DNA of 64,000 nt from Rhabditoides inermis (lineage: Eukaryota > Nematoda > Chromadorea > Rhabditida > Rhabditidae). Position 1 is the first letter of the stretch. Every line of letters begins with the position of its first letter. The notes beneath the pieces are model-generated. The model had not been told where the DNA came from and did not search any database. It was given only the letters and a program-made list of their open reading frames with translations. Of the stretch, positions 28,496 through 38,185 are shown piece by piece. Both the position numbers and the translations under genes were made by a program. The stretch is from NCBI GenBank assembly GCA_963966185.1, contig CAWZYM010000402.1, positions 545,001-609,000 on the forward strand, written 5' to 3'.

Positions 28496-30752
28496 AAGAG
28501 AAAGACGGATGGAAATAGCGAAAACTATACCACGCGAAAATCGAAACCACAAGAGCGAGTGTGACCTGGAAATCGCCACATTACTGTGATGTATCATGGG
28601 TTTACTCAAACTGGCGGCGCGTACACAGACACATACACGGAAACACGACAAAAGATGTGAGGCAAATGGCGTGATGATTGAGAGAAAAGATAAGCGCGCA
28701 ATGAGGATGCGGCAATAGAGAGAGCAATGTGGAAACAATGTTGACTGGCAGCGACCAATCGATATCGAAATAGAGAGAGGGCGCAGAGAAAGAAAAGCAA
28801 AAATAGAGAGTGATGGGGGAAAGCACACAGAAGAAAAACCTACACCTATAGAAGATCATGAGCTGTCCCATCCAGGCTGCTCGACTCGGCGGAAGGCGCC
28901 AAGAGATCAGCTCAGTCTCTCTTCTCTCTCCCGAGGTGGTCCTAAGCAGCGCAAGTCCTGGATCCGTGATCCAGCGCCTGCAGTCCACGCCCTCGGTGCG
29001 TCAGCCGTTTGTAGTACATATGGTCGTTCGGCGACTCATGGGCAGCGTCACCGCCCCTCCGAACATAGGAGAACGGAGGCGCCCTTGCTCGGTGCTACTC
29101 CGATTGCAAGCTACCGTCTGGCGACTCTAAACAAGTGCATAGCAGAGGGAAGTGACTACTGTGTACACCAGTTCATCACCTATCACACTACCACAAATCT
29201 AAAATCTTCTACACAAGCCACCAATGTGTATCCTCAGGCGAAGGTCATCCCCCAACCCACGGCCACAGATCCTCCGCCGATCCCGGAGATCTTTGGGGAG
29301 GTCCCTCGGCTGGGCTAGGCCAGGGCAGCCTCTGTCCCGTTACATTGAAAGAGCGCTTTACATATGCAAATACCACTCAATCTCCGCATCTGGGGGGCAG
29401 TTGTTTGAGGGTAGGGCACAACGTCAGGCCCATCCTCTGCGCGCGCCGGGGCAGGGTTCTCGCATTGCGTCCCACCGCCGCGCGTTCCCATCCCGCCTAT
29501 ATAGGCGCGATACTGGTGACTACCATGGTACCGCTAGTTAGTAGTGCACAAAACCCCAATAACTAGTCACGTAGACTTAATAAATCGGACAAAAACAAAG
29601 TGGTAAAACAACCCACCTCCATGTAGTCCTTGTGCGGGCACGTCTCCACAAGTGACGTCACCTCCCTAGTCGCCGCAGCCGCTGCCATCACTAGAGCGTC
29701 GCCGGAATGGCAAGGCGAATGGCGGGCGCTTGTGCGTAGTCTGCTCGGACGAATGGCGTGATCAGTGCACACTCGAGAGCGGACATTGCACTCTGCGCGT
29801 TCTTTGAACGCGGCGAGCCGTCTAGACACAAGGGCAGAGAGGGTGTGAGAGAAAATAGGGCCTACGCTGGGTCGTTCTCTCTCTCCCTCTCTCCACCCAT
29901 CTAAACGGGGGATTGTAACTGTTACGTTGCTGAAAAAGCATTACCCGCTCTACGGTATAATTAAAAACCATTACTACAAAACAAAACCGGAAAACTAGTA
30001 TGAGTAGTTGTACTGGAAGAGTGTGTGGAGTCATCGATTTGACTCGCCCACAACGGGCACTTCCTGCCAGCCGGAGCCGCAGAAAGCGCGTTTAAACGAG
30101 ACAAAACATGGGTACTGTACCGCTACCGTATTGCTACAGTAACTACAGTACCAAAACACAAACTACAGTACACCACACTCACCTCATCGTTCTCCTCTCC
30201 GGGGTCGATGTACAACAGAAGATGACCAGGGAGCGAAGAGATAGTCCGTCGCTGCTCATGATACAGCGCCGGTCACGTATCAATTGCTCAACTTTACCTG
30301 ACCTGAAATCGATCGCACCCTCTCTCTCTTCTCTCTCTCTCTCGTACCGCAGCTGGATTGCTGGGCGCGGGGGATGAAGGAGAGGGGCGGGGTCACACTA
30401 CAATCGATCGGTGGATCGTGTAAAAAAAGTTCTAAACAGGTAGCTAATCTGTAAAGTAAGAACTAGTTACTATAAAACCGAACTCGCTGCTATCAGTGAC
30501 AGGTGTTTGGACGTGTAAACGCCGGTCTGCCCAGGACCTACCTGTTAGGGACATCCGCGTGAGCGGATGCGCCAACCCAGAGGACTTCGATATCAAACCG
30601 CAACTACTACCGTTGATAACAACCCCAAAGTCCACATTAGTTCCCGTGGGACATAATGTGAATGCAATACAAGAACAGATGTTTTGGCATCTTTATCTCG
30701 CATAACAAGCACACATGAGAAATGGATAGGGAACGGGGTAAACCCCAATGTG

Positions 30753-30776
30753 GACGCGGGGACGGCACCCCTCAGG
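30753..30776 (-). repeat. Hairpin repeat, copy in 5' LTR
   Basis: Downstream of the predicted start, so it would be present in the transcript. Confidence 0.7.
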
Positions 30777-30864
30777 TGGTCTATGGTGGGACCTAAGGTC
30801 TCAGGACTGGCATCTGAGTATCAGCTACCGCCGTACTGAACCCCCGACTGAGTGGTGAGGGTGG

Positions 30865-30872
30865 CTTATATA
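30865..30872 (-). promoter_or_regulatory. TATA box in 5' LTR
   Basis: TATATAAG on the minus strand with a GC-rich stretch (GGGGGCGGGG on +) upstream. Confidence 0.65.
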
Positions 30873-31091
30873 GGGAAGGGGGCGGGGCATGTAGTGGCGT
30901 CTCGGCCAATGGACGGACGACACGAGTCCCGTCTCTTCCCGCTTGTTATCAGTCGATCGGCCGCGTTCCCGCCGGTGTATCGGTAGATCACCCGTCGTGC
31001 CGTTGGCTGCAATGAGTGATCAGACTAGAGTCGAGTAAGCATCTCTCTCGCAGAGCGAGATGCGACAGACAGAGATACTCTCTCTGTCACA

Positions 31092-31095
31092 GCAT
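31092..31095. repeat. LTR-element target duplication, right copy (GCAT)
   Basis: Second copy of GCAT; left-arm protease sequence continues after it. Confidence 0.92.
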
Positions 31096-31382
31096 CTCCA
31101 ACGATGACGTGTTCATTCGAGGCTACATGTTGAGTCACTATGGCTACACCCTTCCTCTCTCACCCCAACGATGATATTATGTTGCTGCTATTATCACTGT
31201 TGATTTTGATGTACGTCAAATAAATGAATATATATATATATATACATATTTATGTATGCCCCCCCCCAAAAAAAAAACATATGATGACGAAAACAATGAG
31301 AACAAAATGGATACATACATACACAGACACAGTGGGATCGATACTTCACTACTTGCACATTCCACTTTTTTTTTTCGTTTCA
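31096..31382. other. Rest of left arm: protease 3' end and intron-like sequence
   Basis: First bases are the lost end of the left protease gene. AATAAA at 31219-31224 would end its transcript. Then come a (TA)n tract, C9A10 and a T-rich run ending CGTTTCAG, a typical 3' intron end for the thymidine kinase exon. Confidence 0.7.
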
Positions 31383-31383
31383 G

Positions 31384-31458
31384 CTGGAGCTGATTGGCGG
31401 CGAGAGTGTGTACAAGGCGTTGTGCCGCGACTGCTACTACAAGCAGAGCGAGGCGTGA
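31384..31458 (+). pseudogene. Last-exon fragment of a TK1-type thymidine kinase
   Basis: The frame reads 24 residues to TGA after a T10-CGTTTCAG acceptor. Key residues are E-x-IGG, Y ten residues into the exon, then C-R-x-C-Y-x-K. This is the C-terminal zinc-binding lasso of TK1-type thymidine kinases, where human TK1 has IGG...Y...CRLCYFK. No other part of the kinase (P-loop, DFG-like core) is in the window, so it makes no enzyme. The exon fills the 73-bp centre of the palindrome. The TGA itself may be contributed by the mirrored arm. Confidence 0.7.
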
Positions 31459-31675
31459 AAAGAAAAAAAAAGTGGAATGTGCAAGTAGTGAAGTATCGAT
31501 CCCACTGTGTCTGTGTATGTATGTATCCATTTTGTTCTCATTGTTTTCGTCATCATATGTTTGTTTTTTTTTTGGGGGGGGGGCATACATAAATATGTAT
31601 ATATATATATATATATATATATTCATTTATTTGACGTACATCAAAATCAACAGTGATAATAGCAGCAACATAATA

Positions 31676-32161
31676 TCATCGTTGGGGTGAGAGAGGAAGG
31701 GTGTAGCCATAGTGACTCAACATGTAGCCTCGAATGAACACGTCATCGTTGGAGATGCGTTGAAACTCGCGCACGATCGCCTCGAGAGAGTCGCCGGCGC
31801 ACATGCGGTCAATGAACCACACTGCAAAACCACCGCAAGTGTTTTGTGTGTAGCGCTGGTGTCGAATGCAATTGTAGCTTACACTCTTGTAGTGACTCAG
31901 AAAGCGTCGCATCCAATACGCACGGGGGCGCCCCCCGAAACTATCAAAGTAGAAGGCGTGTGGAGGGCGTACGAAAAGCGCCACCCAGTGACGACCGGGA
32001 TGTGTGGCGCGCGCAGTGTTCACCACCGCCGCCCAAGTGCTAGGCGAGCTGGCGAGAGGAGCGACCGCGGGCGCGAGTGTGTCGGCGGCAAAACACCCGA
32101 GGTACACTCCTCTCACGTGTTCTTTCGAGCGTAGACATGTATCGATTTCGTGGTTATTCAT
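31676..32161 (-). CDS. Adenovirus-type cysteine protease (intact copy)
   Basis: A 161-residue protein from the ATG 78 bp after the capsid gene. Catalytic His in HWVALF, Asp in YFDSFGG, Cys in QNTCGGFAVWF with the oxyanion Gln three residues before. This Ulp1/adenain-like fold matures capsid proteins in Polintons and adenoviruses. The last 26 residues, missing from the left copy, end in LPLSPQR. AATAAA on this strand lies at 31626-31631. The gene is the innermost of the arm. Confidence 0.9.
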   Translation of the reverse strand: MNNHEIDTCLRSKEHVRGVYLGCFAADTLAPAVAPLASSPSTWAAVVNTARATHPGRHWVALFVRPPHAFYFDSFGGRPRAYWMRRFLSHYKSVSYNCIRHQRYTQNTCGGFAVWFIDRMCAGDSLEAIVREFQRISNDDVFIRGYMLSHYGYTLPLSPQR

Positions 32162-32239
32162 GACGAGTGAGTGAGCGAGTGATTGTGAGAGGAGAGCGCA
32201 CGCGATGCGCACAAGCCTCAATGTAAGTTGAGGGTGCGC

Positions 32240-33754
32240 TTAGGTGAGCATATTAACGGATGGATTGCGGTCGGCGTCGAGCGTGAAATGAGAGCTTTGT
32301 TCGCCGAGACACACACAAATGAGACCGCCGGCTGGGGTGGGCTCGGCAAACTGTATACGAATCGCCACATTGCCGGGCGTTTGCAAATCGAATAGATCCA
32401 GACCGCATGTAGGAGACAACTCAAATACGAACAGACAGAATCCCTGATTTTTGAACATGTCCATCGAAATTGAGTTGTTGTTCTCGGAGCGACCGAATCC
32501 GAGTGCCTCTTGCATCATCAGATAGGCTTCTGTGTACTTGTTATGCTTAAAGTTTAGATCCATACTCCGGATGGGAAGACTGCGCGAGTTGTGCTCGATG
32601 AAAATGTTGCGCACGGCGTAATTCATAAACGCAAAGGGGTTAGAGGTGATGGTGCCGCTGTAGCAACGTGCCGGCACTAGCCCAATGGTGAGGCGTTTCA
32701 CGGATGTTGTGAAGAGAGTGTGTGCCTCGCTCTCCATCACATTTGGCGGGATGTAGAAGTGGCGCAGTTGGTTCGAGACAAGTGGATAGTGAATGAAATG
32801 CTTTTCCTTCAGCATATTGTTTATTGCCAAATCGGCGCCCTCATGCAACTCGTACTCGTTTACCAGCATCTTCATGTCGCTGATTTTGATCTTGTACTTT
32901 GGCACATACGAATCCATTTCTGGATCCACGCGTCGTGCATGTAGGCAAAACTCTGGCGAATTCATGTAGAACACAAAACGCATCGACACATAGTTTAACA
33001 TCAGACGCGGTTGATTCATAATGTCGAGATTGATGTTTGCGCACAAGTGCAGATGCTTGCCATTCTCCACCAATGCGAATCGTTTGAGGTAGCCGGGGTC
33101 ATATTGATCGATTGCCGAGCGATCCCACGTGTACCCGGCGGGTCCATAGAGAATCTCTTTTGTCTCGCGATCGTGCTGCAGCTCAGTTTCGAGGAATGCG
33201 CGATACGCATAATTCACATTCCCATCGGTGACATTTTGATCGTTCACGTAGACGGCCACCTGTCGGAAGAGCGTCTTGCCGAGCAGTTGAATCGGCGCGA
33301 CCACTATGGTATCGCCACCAGTCGCAGCGTTTCCCCGTTTCACGCGACCCTCCAATTTTGGTACTTGTGGGGTCGAAGGTTTCCCCGCTTCACTGCCACT
33401 TGTGTCCATTCGAGTGTCGTCGCCGGCGACGCTTCCGCACGGTACCATCGATATCTTCTCGCGGGCAACCGCTCCATCCATCAAATCTCGGCGCAGCTCC
33501 TCACTAATCGTGATAGGCGCATCGTTTTCGTCGAGCACTTGTAGCGTCACACACACGTAGGTTTTTTGGAGGTTGAGGTAGGCGCGCGAGCCGGCAATTT
33601 TTATTTCGTTAGGGCCACTTTGTAGCAGAGTGTTCGCGAGACCATGCACAACCCAACGCGTGTTTGCGACACCAACTTGTGTGGGTAGTGAGTCGAAGAG
33701 ATTGAGCTCTGGCAGCGTCTCCTTCTCCGACTTTTCATCAATCAACTGATACAT
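32240..33754 (-). CDS. Polinton major capsid protein, right copy
   Basis: Intact 504-residue twin of 17081-18595 with G at the N-V-T-D-x-N site near residue 180 and H near 236 instead of A and Q. Same order and spacing to its neighbours. Two intact copies in inverted position could keep each other alike by gene conversion. Confidence 0.85.
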   Translation of the reverse strand: MYQLIDEKSEKETLPELNLFDSLPTQVGVANTRWVVHGLANTLLQSGPNEIKIAGSRAYLNLQKTYVCVTLQVLDENDAPITISEELRRDLMDGAVAREKISMVPCGSVAGDDTRMDTSGSEAGKPSTPQVPKLEGRVKRGNAATGGDTIVVAPIQLLGKTLFRQVAVYVNDQNVTDGNVNYAYRAFLETELQHDRETKEILYGPAGYTWDRSAIDQYDPGYLKRFALVENGKHLHLCANINLDIMNQPRLMLNYVSMRFVFYMNSPEFCLHARRVDPEMDSYVPKYKIKISDMKMLVNEYELHEGADLAINNMLKEKHFIHYPLVSNQLRHFYIPPNVMESEAHTLFTTSVKRLTIGLVPARCYSGTITSNPFAFMNYAVRNIFIEHNSRSLPIRSMDLNFKHNKYTEAYLMMQEALGFGRSENNNSISMDMFKNQGFCLFVFELSPTCGLDLFDLQTPGNVAIRIQFAEPTPAGGLICVCLGEQSSHFTLDADRNPSVNMLT

Positions 33755-33883
33755 GTTAGTTTAGACTTGTAGTTGTAATGTACATGTTTTTTTCGGGGAA
33801 TCTGAGGTATTATGAGTAGTAGTAGTAGTGTTGGTGGGGTGATGAGGTATGAATAGTAGTAGTAGCAACACTACCACAGACAG

Positions 33884-34333
33884 CTAAAAAGGAAGCGACC
33901 TTTCAGTACCACCAACAGTTTTACAAATGATTTTGCCCACGGCGCGCCTCCTTTTATTGTGTGTGCTGCGAGGAGAGGAGGCGGTGTGAGGGGGGCTGGA
34001 CGTCGATCCGCTTCCACCCTGTGTGGAGAAGAGCTTGCGAAATCCCTCTTCCCCCCTTCGATTGAGCGTCTGTGTCACGTTTTTGCCTTGTGCGAGATCC
34101 GCAATAACCGCCTTGCCCGTGTCGACGACATTGGGTAAGACTCGAGATGTGAGAAAGGCGGGGATCGAGTAGGCATTGCGTCGCAAAAAACCGCCTAGGC
34201 CATGGCCGCGCTGGAAGCGGTGCGCTGCGATGAATCGACCACCTCCCCCCTGTTGTCCTCCTCTAGCAATCCGCTCAAACTCGGCGCGCCAATCGTAGCT
34301 GGTCACATCGAACGCGACGCGTCTCGGTGGCAT
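33884..34333 (-). CDS. pVI/pX-like capsid-associated protein, right copy
   Basis: Twin of 16502-16951, 149 residues; H replaces Q in the basic tail. The FQRGHG motif and the following helix are the same. The 5' GA-repeat is a few bases shorter than in the left arm. Confidence 0.65.
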   Translation of the reverse strand: MPPRRVAFDVTSYDWRAEFERIARGGQQGGGGRFIAAHRFQRGHGLGGFLRRNAYSIPAFLTSRVLPNVVDTGKAVIADLAQGKNVTQTLNRRGEEGFRKLFSTQGGSGSTSSPPHTASSPRSTHNKRRRAVGKIICKTVGGTERSLPF

Positions 34334-34507
34334 TTTCGCTCTCTATCTCTCTCTTTCTCTTTCTGCTTCAAACAATGCGTGTTGAAGAAAATTCTCTCTC
34401 TCTCTCTTGCACCACCACTCACACCCACTACACGCGATACAATAGAGGCTATCGTATTGGAGTTTGAATAAATTTACATGTGTATATACAGCAAACAAAT
34501 ACTGACG

Positions 34508-35993
34508 TCAGTTTGTGGTAAAGTGTAGGGTGGCAATGATGGTGCCAAAGTTGAAAGGTATCTCCTGTCCACGCTCGTCACACACGGTGATTTGAATGCT
34601 CTCGATCGTGTCGAACAAAATCGGAATGTAGCGGATGGGATTGAACGAGAGCGAAACGACCTGTCCGTACTCACCACTCACCGGCACCACTCTCAGCAAA
34701 TTGCTCTTCACATTTCCGAGTACAGAGTATTGCAAGATACTACAATACACGTAGAGACCGCTAGTGTTGTTACGTAAATCGATTGGATACTCGGCAGCTG
34801 CCTCACTGTTTATTATGGGATGACGAAATCCTATCAAATAGGCGAGCTCCTCGGCGAGCGTAATCGAGACGATTCCATGTTTTCGCAAGCCGCTCACCAA
34901 CACTCTCTTTTGTGTGATATCGTAGGAGAATAGTCTGTGATATGGTGGTCCTCTCGCGCGCACAATAGTGCCAGCTGCAACGGGGAGCTCCTCGGTCGCA
35001 TCGGACTCATCGGAAATGTCGACAAGAGTGCGTTGGACGGTGGGAACACTCTCTTTGCTCGCTGTCACCTTCTTCTCTTTGCTCTGATTCAGCGCTGCGA
35101 TCGCTGCGACTACCGCTCCGGTCGCGACCAGGGAATCAGCGAGACGTGCTGTCGCGGCATCAATCTTCTTCTTTTTCGCCGCCGCATCAGCCGTCTTGTT
35201 GAGAGTGGCGGTTGTGATGGTGAGGGCGGTGGTGAGCAACGCGTCCGCGAGCCTCTCATTTTTCTTCAGCTCTGCAGCTTTGAGCACAGCCTCTGCTGCA
35301 GAAGCAGCCGCTTTTTGAGCGTTTTGCCGTTTCTTTTTCTCGTGCTCCTCGAGCAACGCGAGCAGCTCGTCGAGCGCCGCTGTTGCACCGACAGCAAGCA
35401 GTGCATCGGCGTATGCCGAGAGTTTTCTCTCCCTCTCTCTATCTGCTCTCTTTTTGCTCTCAATCTCTATTGCTGCTGCTGCTGCTGTTGTTGTTGTTGC
35501 GACTGCACCGCTTGTCCTACTTGTACTATCATCCACGCTCGCCGATTTCTGATTTGCGCTGTGTACAATCGGAGTAGGTTTTGGTGTGGTCGTCGTCGTC
35601 GTCGTCGTCGCTGGCGGGTTCGGTGTGCTCGTCGTCGTCGCTGGCGGCTTCGGTGTGCTCGTCGTCGTCGCTGGCGGCTTTGGTGTGCTCGTCGTCGTCG
35701 TCGCTGGCGGCTTTTGTGTGCTCGTCGTCGTCGCTGGCGGCTTTGGTGTGCTCGTCGTCGTCGTCGCTGGCGGCTTCGGTGTGCTCGTCGTCGTCGCTAG
35801 CGGCTTCGGTGTGCTCGTCGTCGTCGCTAGCGGCTTCGGTGTGCTCGTCGTCGTCGTCACTGGCGGCTTTGGTGTGGTCGACGTCGTCGTCGCTGGCGGT
35901 TTGGATGTGGTCGTCGTCGTCGCTGGAGGCTTCGGTGTGCTCGTCCTCGTTGTTGCTGGAGGGGGCAGTGATGTGCTCGTCACCGAAGGCAAT

Positions 35994-36034
<41 letters not shown>

Positions 36035-36640
36035 TGCTGTTGTTGTTGTTGTTGTTGTTGTTTTTGGTTTCGGTTTTGGTTGTGGTGCAACAACAGTCTC
36101 CTTTTCGTTCGTGTCACCGCTCGGTTCGATAAGTTTGTCGATAAGAGCGGTGACCGCCGTCGCCAAAAGAGCGTCACTCTGCGTGGCGAGCGCTCTTTGC
36201 TCTTTTTCGATTTGTAGAGAGGTTTCGTAGAGATCGTCGAGTTCGTTCATTTCATCCACTACCCCATCTCGCTTCACCCGAAAGTGTGTGGCGTCCGGAC
36301 TGCTGTCGGCTTTTCGCTTATTTGTTTTTCTGTTCTTCTTTGTTGCGCGCTCGTAGACGCCATTCAGTGTGTCGATGATTTCCGATGCGCTCGCATAGTT
36401 GCCTTTCGGAAAGGCGACGCGCACGCGTTCGCCGTCCACGTACTCGATCTCAAAGAAACTCTCGTTTGCAATCGAATCGAAACTCATAGTGTAGATGAGC
36501 TCGGCCAGACCACAACGCGCCGTGTCTCGGTTGAGGATCAGCGGTTCAGGAAGACGGGTGGTGTAGTTGCTGATTGTGTTCACTCCATCTGTGGCCACCA
36601 CCGACGATGGAAGCGTCACGTAGAAGTTGTCCTCCATCAT
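34508..36640 (-). CDS. Polinton minor capsid (penton) protein with mucin-like insert, 710 aa
   Basis: Starts at the first of two ATGs after a (CA/GT)n tract. Residues 1-115 begin MEDNFYVTLPSSV and hold the N-terminal part of a single jelly roll (LILNRDTARCGLAELIY). Residues about 185-365 are Thr/Pro-rich repeats (TPKPPATTT type) after poly-Thr. Residues about 375-570 are Ala/Lys/Glu-rich, probably helical. The C-terminal 130 residues complete the fold with IDLRNNTSGLYVYC, LLRVVPV and FGTIIATLHF, typical of Polinton penton proteins. Penton proteins sit at capsid vertices; the Thr-rich part could be a glycosylated or extended spike. This copy is intact. Confidence 0.85.
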
Positions 36641-36662
36641 CACTCACTCTACAACTCCCAAA

Positions 36663-36696
<34 letters not shown>

Positions 36697-36762
36697 ATGC
36701 AAGATCGAAACGACCGCTCGGCAACACCACCACGACCACCAATGTGTACAACCATATTTATT

Positions 36763-37185
36763 TTAGACACTAATGAGAGCGTATGTGGAGGGGGCGGGGC
36801 TGGGAGGGAGGGGACGGTCGTGCAGAGCGGCAAGACGACGACGCGAGCGGCTCTGCTTCCACTGGCGGAAGACGGCGCCGAGGAGGAGCAGAACGCCGCC
36901 AAACACGACGAAGAGGGTGCACAGCAGCGCGTAGCCGCCGAACACGGTGAGCTCCGGATCTGCAAATACGCCCGGGTTACAGTACAAAATCAAATCACGA
37001 ACCACAAAGCACAAAGCACAATAAAACAGAGAAAACGTGTACTCACCCTCGAGCTTTTGGAGAGCAGCAGTCGCGCTCGGTCGACACCACTCCTTGCCGT
37101 CCACAGACTTGTCGCTCACGCACTGCTCCCCGCTGAGACATTTGTACCCGCAGAGGAATGCAGGCACAACAATGACGTCGGACAT
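36763..37185 (-). CDS. Small Cys-rich membrane protein, right copy
   Basis: Exons 37185-37047 and 36959-36763 with the same 87-bp, stop-free intron (37046-36960) as in the left arm. Conservation of the open intron in both arms is expected from their recent duplication and is not independent support. Confidence 0.65.
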   Translation of the reverse strand: MSDVIVVPAFLCGYKCLSGEQCVSDKSVDGKEWCRPSATAALQKLEGEYTFSLFYCALCFVVRDLILYCNPGVFADPELTVFGGYALLCTLFVVFGGVLLLLGAVFRQWKQSRSRRRLAALHDRPLPPSPAPSTYALISV

Positions 37186-37361
37186 GAGGGAGAGAGGGGA
37201 GAGTCGGATAAGAGGGAGAGTATGAGAAATGACACGCAGCACATCGATAATCGAATAGATGTGCGTCTTTTTTACCGTAATGATGTTGAAATGGATTTCC
37301 TCATGCACACGTGCACATCAAATCAGGATTTTTTTTTGAAAGGGCAATGCGCGAAACCAGC

Positions 37362-37459
37362 AAAATCTTCGGCTGTAGCGGGTATCGATCTCGCATCATC
37401 ATCAGTCATGCCGTGTGATCGCCCAACATGCCACATCACTATCCACTATACCACCGTGT
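37362..37459 (-). ncRNA. Candidate Pol III transcript, right copy
   Basis: Mirror of 13379-13476. A box 37443-37453, B box 37382-37390, T-run 37362-37365, all unchanged. Confidence 0.4.
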
Positions 37460-37483
37460 CGTGTTGGCGCGTGTGGATGTGGG

Positions 37484-37491
37484 TATAAAAG
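37484..37491 (+). promoter_or_regulatory. TATA box of the ATPase gene, right copy
   Basis: TATAAAAG, about 50 bp before the ATPase ATG. Confidence 0.65.
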
Positions 37492-37541
37492 ACCACATCC
37501 ACGCATCGTGTACACACTTTTGCCTCAACACTCACGCGAGA

Positions 37542-38156
37542 ATGTTGGTATGGAGTTGGCCGAGCGGCACCTACATTTCCGGTCCAACCATGAGCGGAAA
37601 AAGCACGTTTTTGCGACGTGTTCTCGACAATCTCGCGCACATGTTTCCGGGCGTCAACGAGGTGCTCTGGTTTCAGGGATGCTCCACCGCACACCCGCCC
37701 TCACACTCATTTGTTAAGATGATTGATGGTCCCGTCGATTTGAGCTACGTGAATCCGGAAAAGAAAACGTTGATAGTCATTGAAGACCAGGCAGAGTACT
37801 ACAAAAAACGAAAAGAGGCTCTCAATAACATTTATACACGAGCAATTCATCACAAAAATGTGAGTGTGATATACGTGTGCCAGAACATATTCGGTGGGCA
37901 CGATCGAACATCGAGAACGAACGCAAACTACATTGTACTCACAAAGAATCCCATGGATCTAACGCAGATTCGCGTTCTCGCTCAACAACTTCACCCCACC
38001 AACCCACAGTTTGTAATTGAGGCGTATCGCGATGCGACCAGCGATCCATTCGGACACTTTGTCATTGACGGGTGTCAGACGACGCCCGAACATTTGAAAT
38101 ATTTGGGTCGTGTTTTCGACGAACATCACATTGCATATGTGCCAAAGGAAGAATAA
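37542..38156 (+). CDS. Polinton packaging ATPase, right copy
   Basis: Intact twin of 12682-13296, 204 residues. Walker A GPTMSGKST and Walker B TLIVIED are unchanged, and the stop overlaps AATAAA (38153-38158). As in the other arm it is transcribed against the capsid genes, from its own TATA box. Confidence 0.9.
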   Translation: MLVWSWPSGTYISGPTMSGKSTFLRRVLDNLAHMFPGVNEVLWFQGCSTAHPPSHSFVKMIDGPVDLSYVNPEKKTLIVIEDQAEYYKKRKEALNNIYTRAIHHKNVSVIYVCQNIFGGHDRTSRTNANYIVLTKNPMDLTQIRVLAQQLHPTNPQFVIEAYRDATSDPFGHFVIDGCQTTPEHLKYLGRVFDEHHIAYVPKEE

Positions 38157-38185
38157 ACAATCGATTTTTTTTGTCTCGTTCACCA

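Larger units (their letters stand above)
28141..30494 (-). other. 5' leader of the LTR element (2.35 kb)
   Basis: No long ATG-led frame. It has three hairpin repeats (28242, 28418, 28471) and a tandem duplication around 28440-28500. Donor-like sites on the minus strand lie near 30182 (GAG|GTGAGT), 29621 (GAG|GTGGGT) and 28343 (CAG|GTAAGC), so the leader may itself be spliced. Next to the LTR the strand reads GATAGCAGCGAGTTCGG with no TGG, so the tRNA primer site is not identified. A palindromic CCTATATAGG lies near 29496. Confidence 0.5.
19081..31091 (-). mobile_element. Full-length Ty3/Gypsy-type LTR retrotransposon (12,011 bp)
   Basis: Two 597-bp direct LTRs, 4-bp target duplication, gag-protease and pol on the minus strand, polypurine tract beside the left LTR. 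Pol order is RT, RNase H, integrase, as in Metaviridae. The LTRs show no difference on inspection and both main frames are open, so the insertion is recent and may be capable of transposition. It inserted inside the left-arm protease gene only, so it is younger than the palindrome. Features beyond gag/pol are given separately: spliced accessory exons, repeated hairpins and a 2.3-kb leader. Confidence 0.96.
30495..31091 (-). repeat. 5' LTR (right), 597 bp
   Basis: No difference from the left LTR seen by eye. Promoter of the element; TATA at 30865-30872, start expected near 30835. Confidence 0.95.
7836..31382. repeat. Palindrome left arm (interrupted by the LTR element 19081-31095)
   Basis: About 11,532 bp without the LTR element. 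It matches the reverse complement of 31456-43001 from the outer end to TTTCA at 31378-31382. Coordinates of matching bases sum to 50838 over most of the outer half and to 50835 near the capsid genes. Confidence 0.93.
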
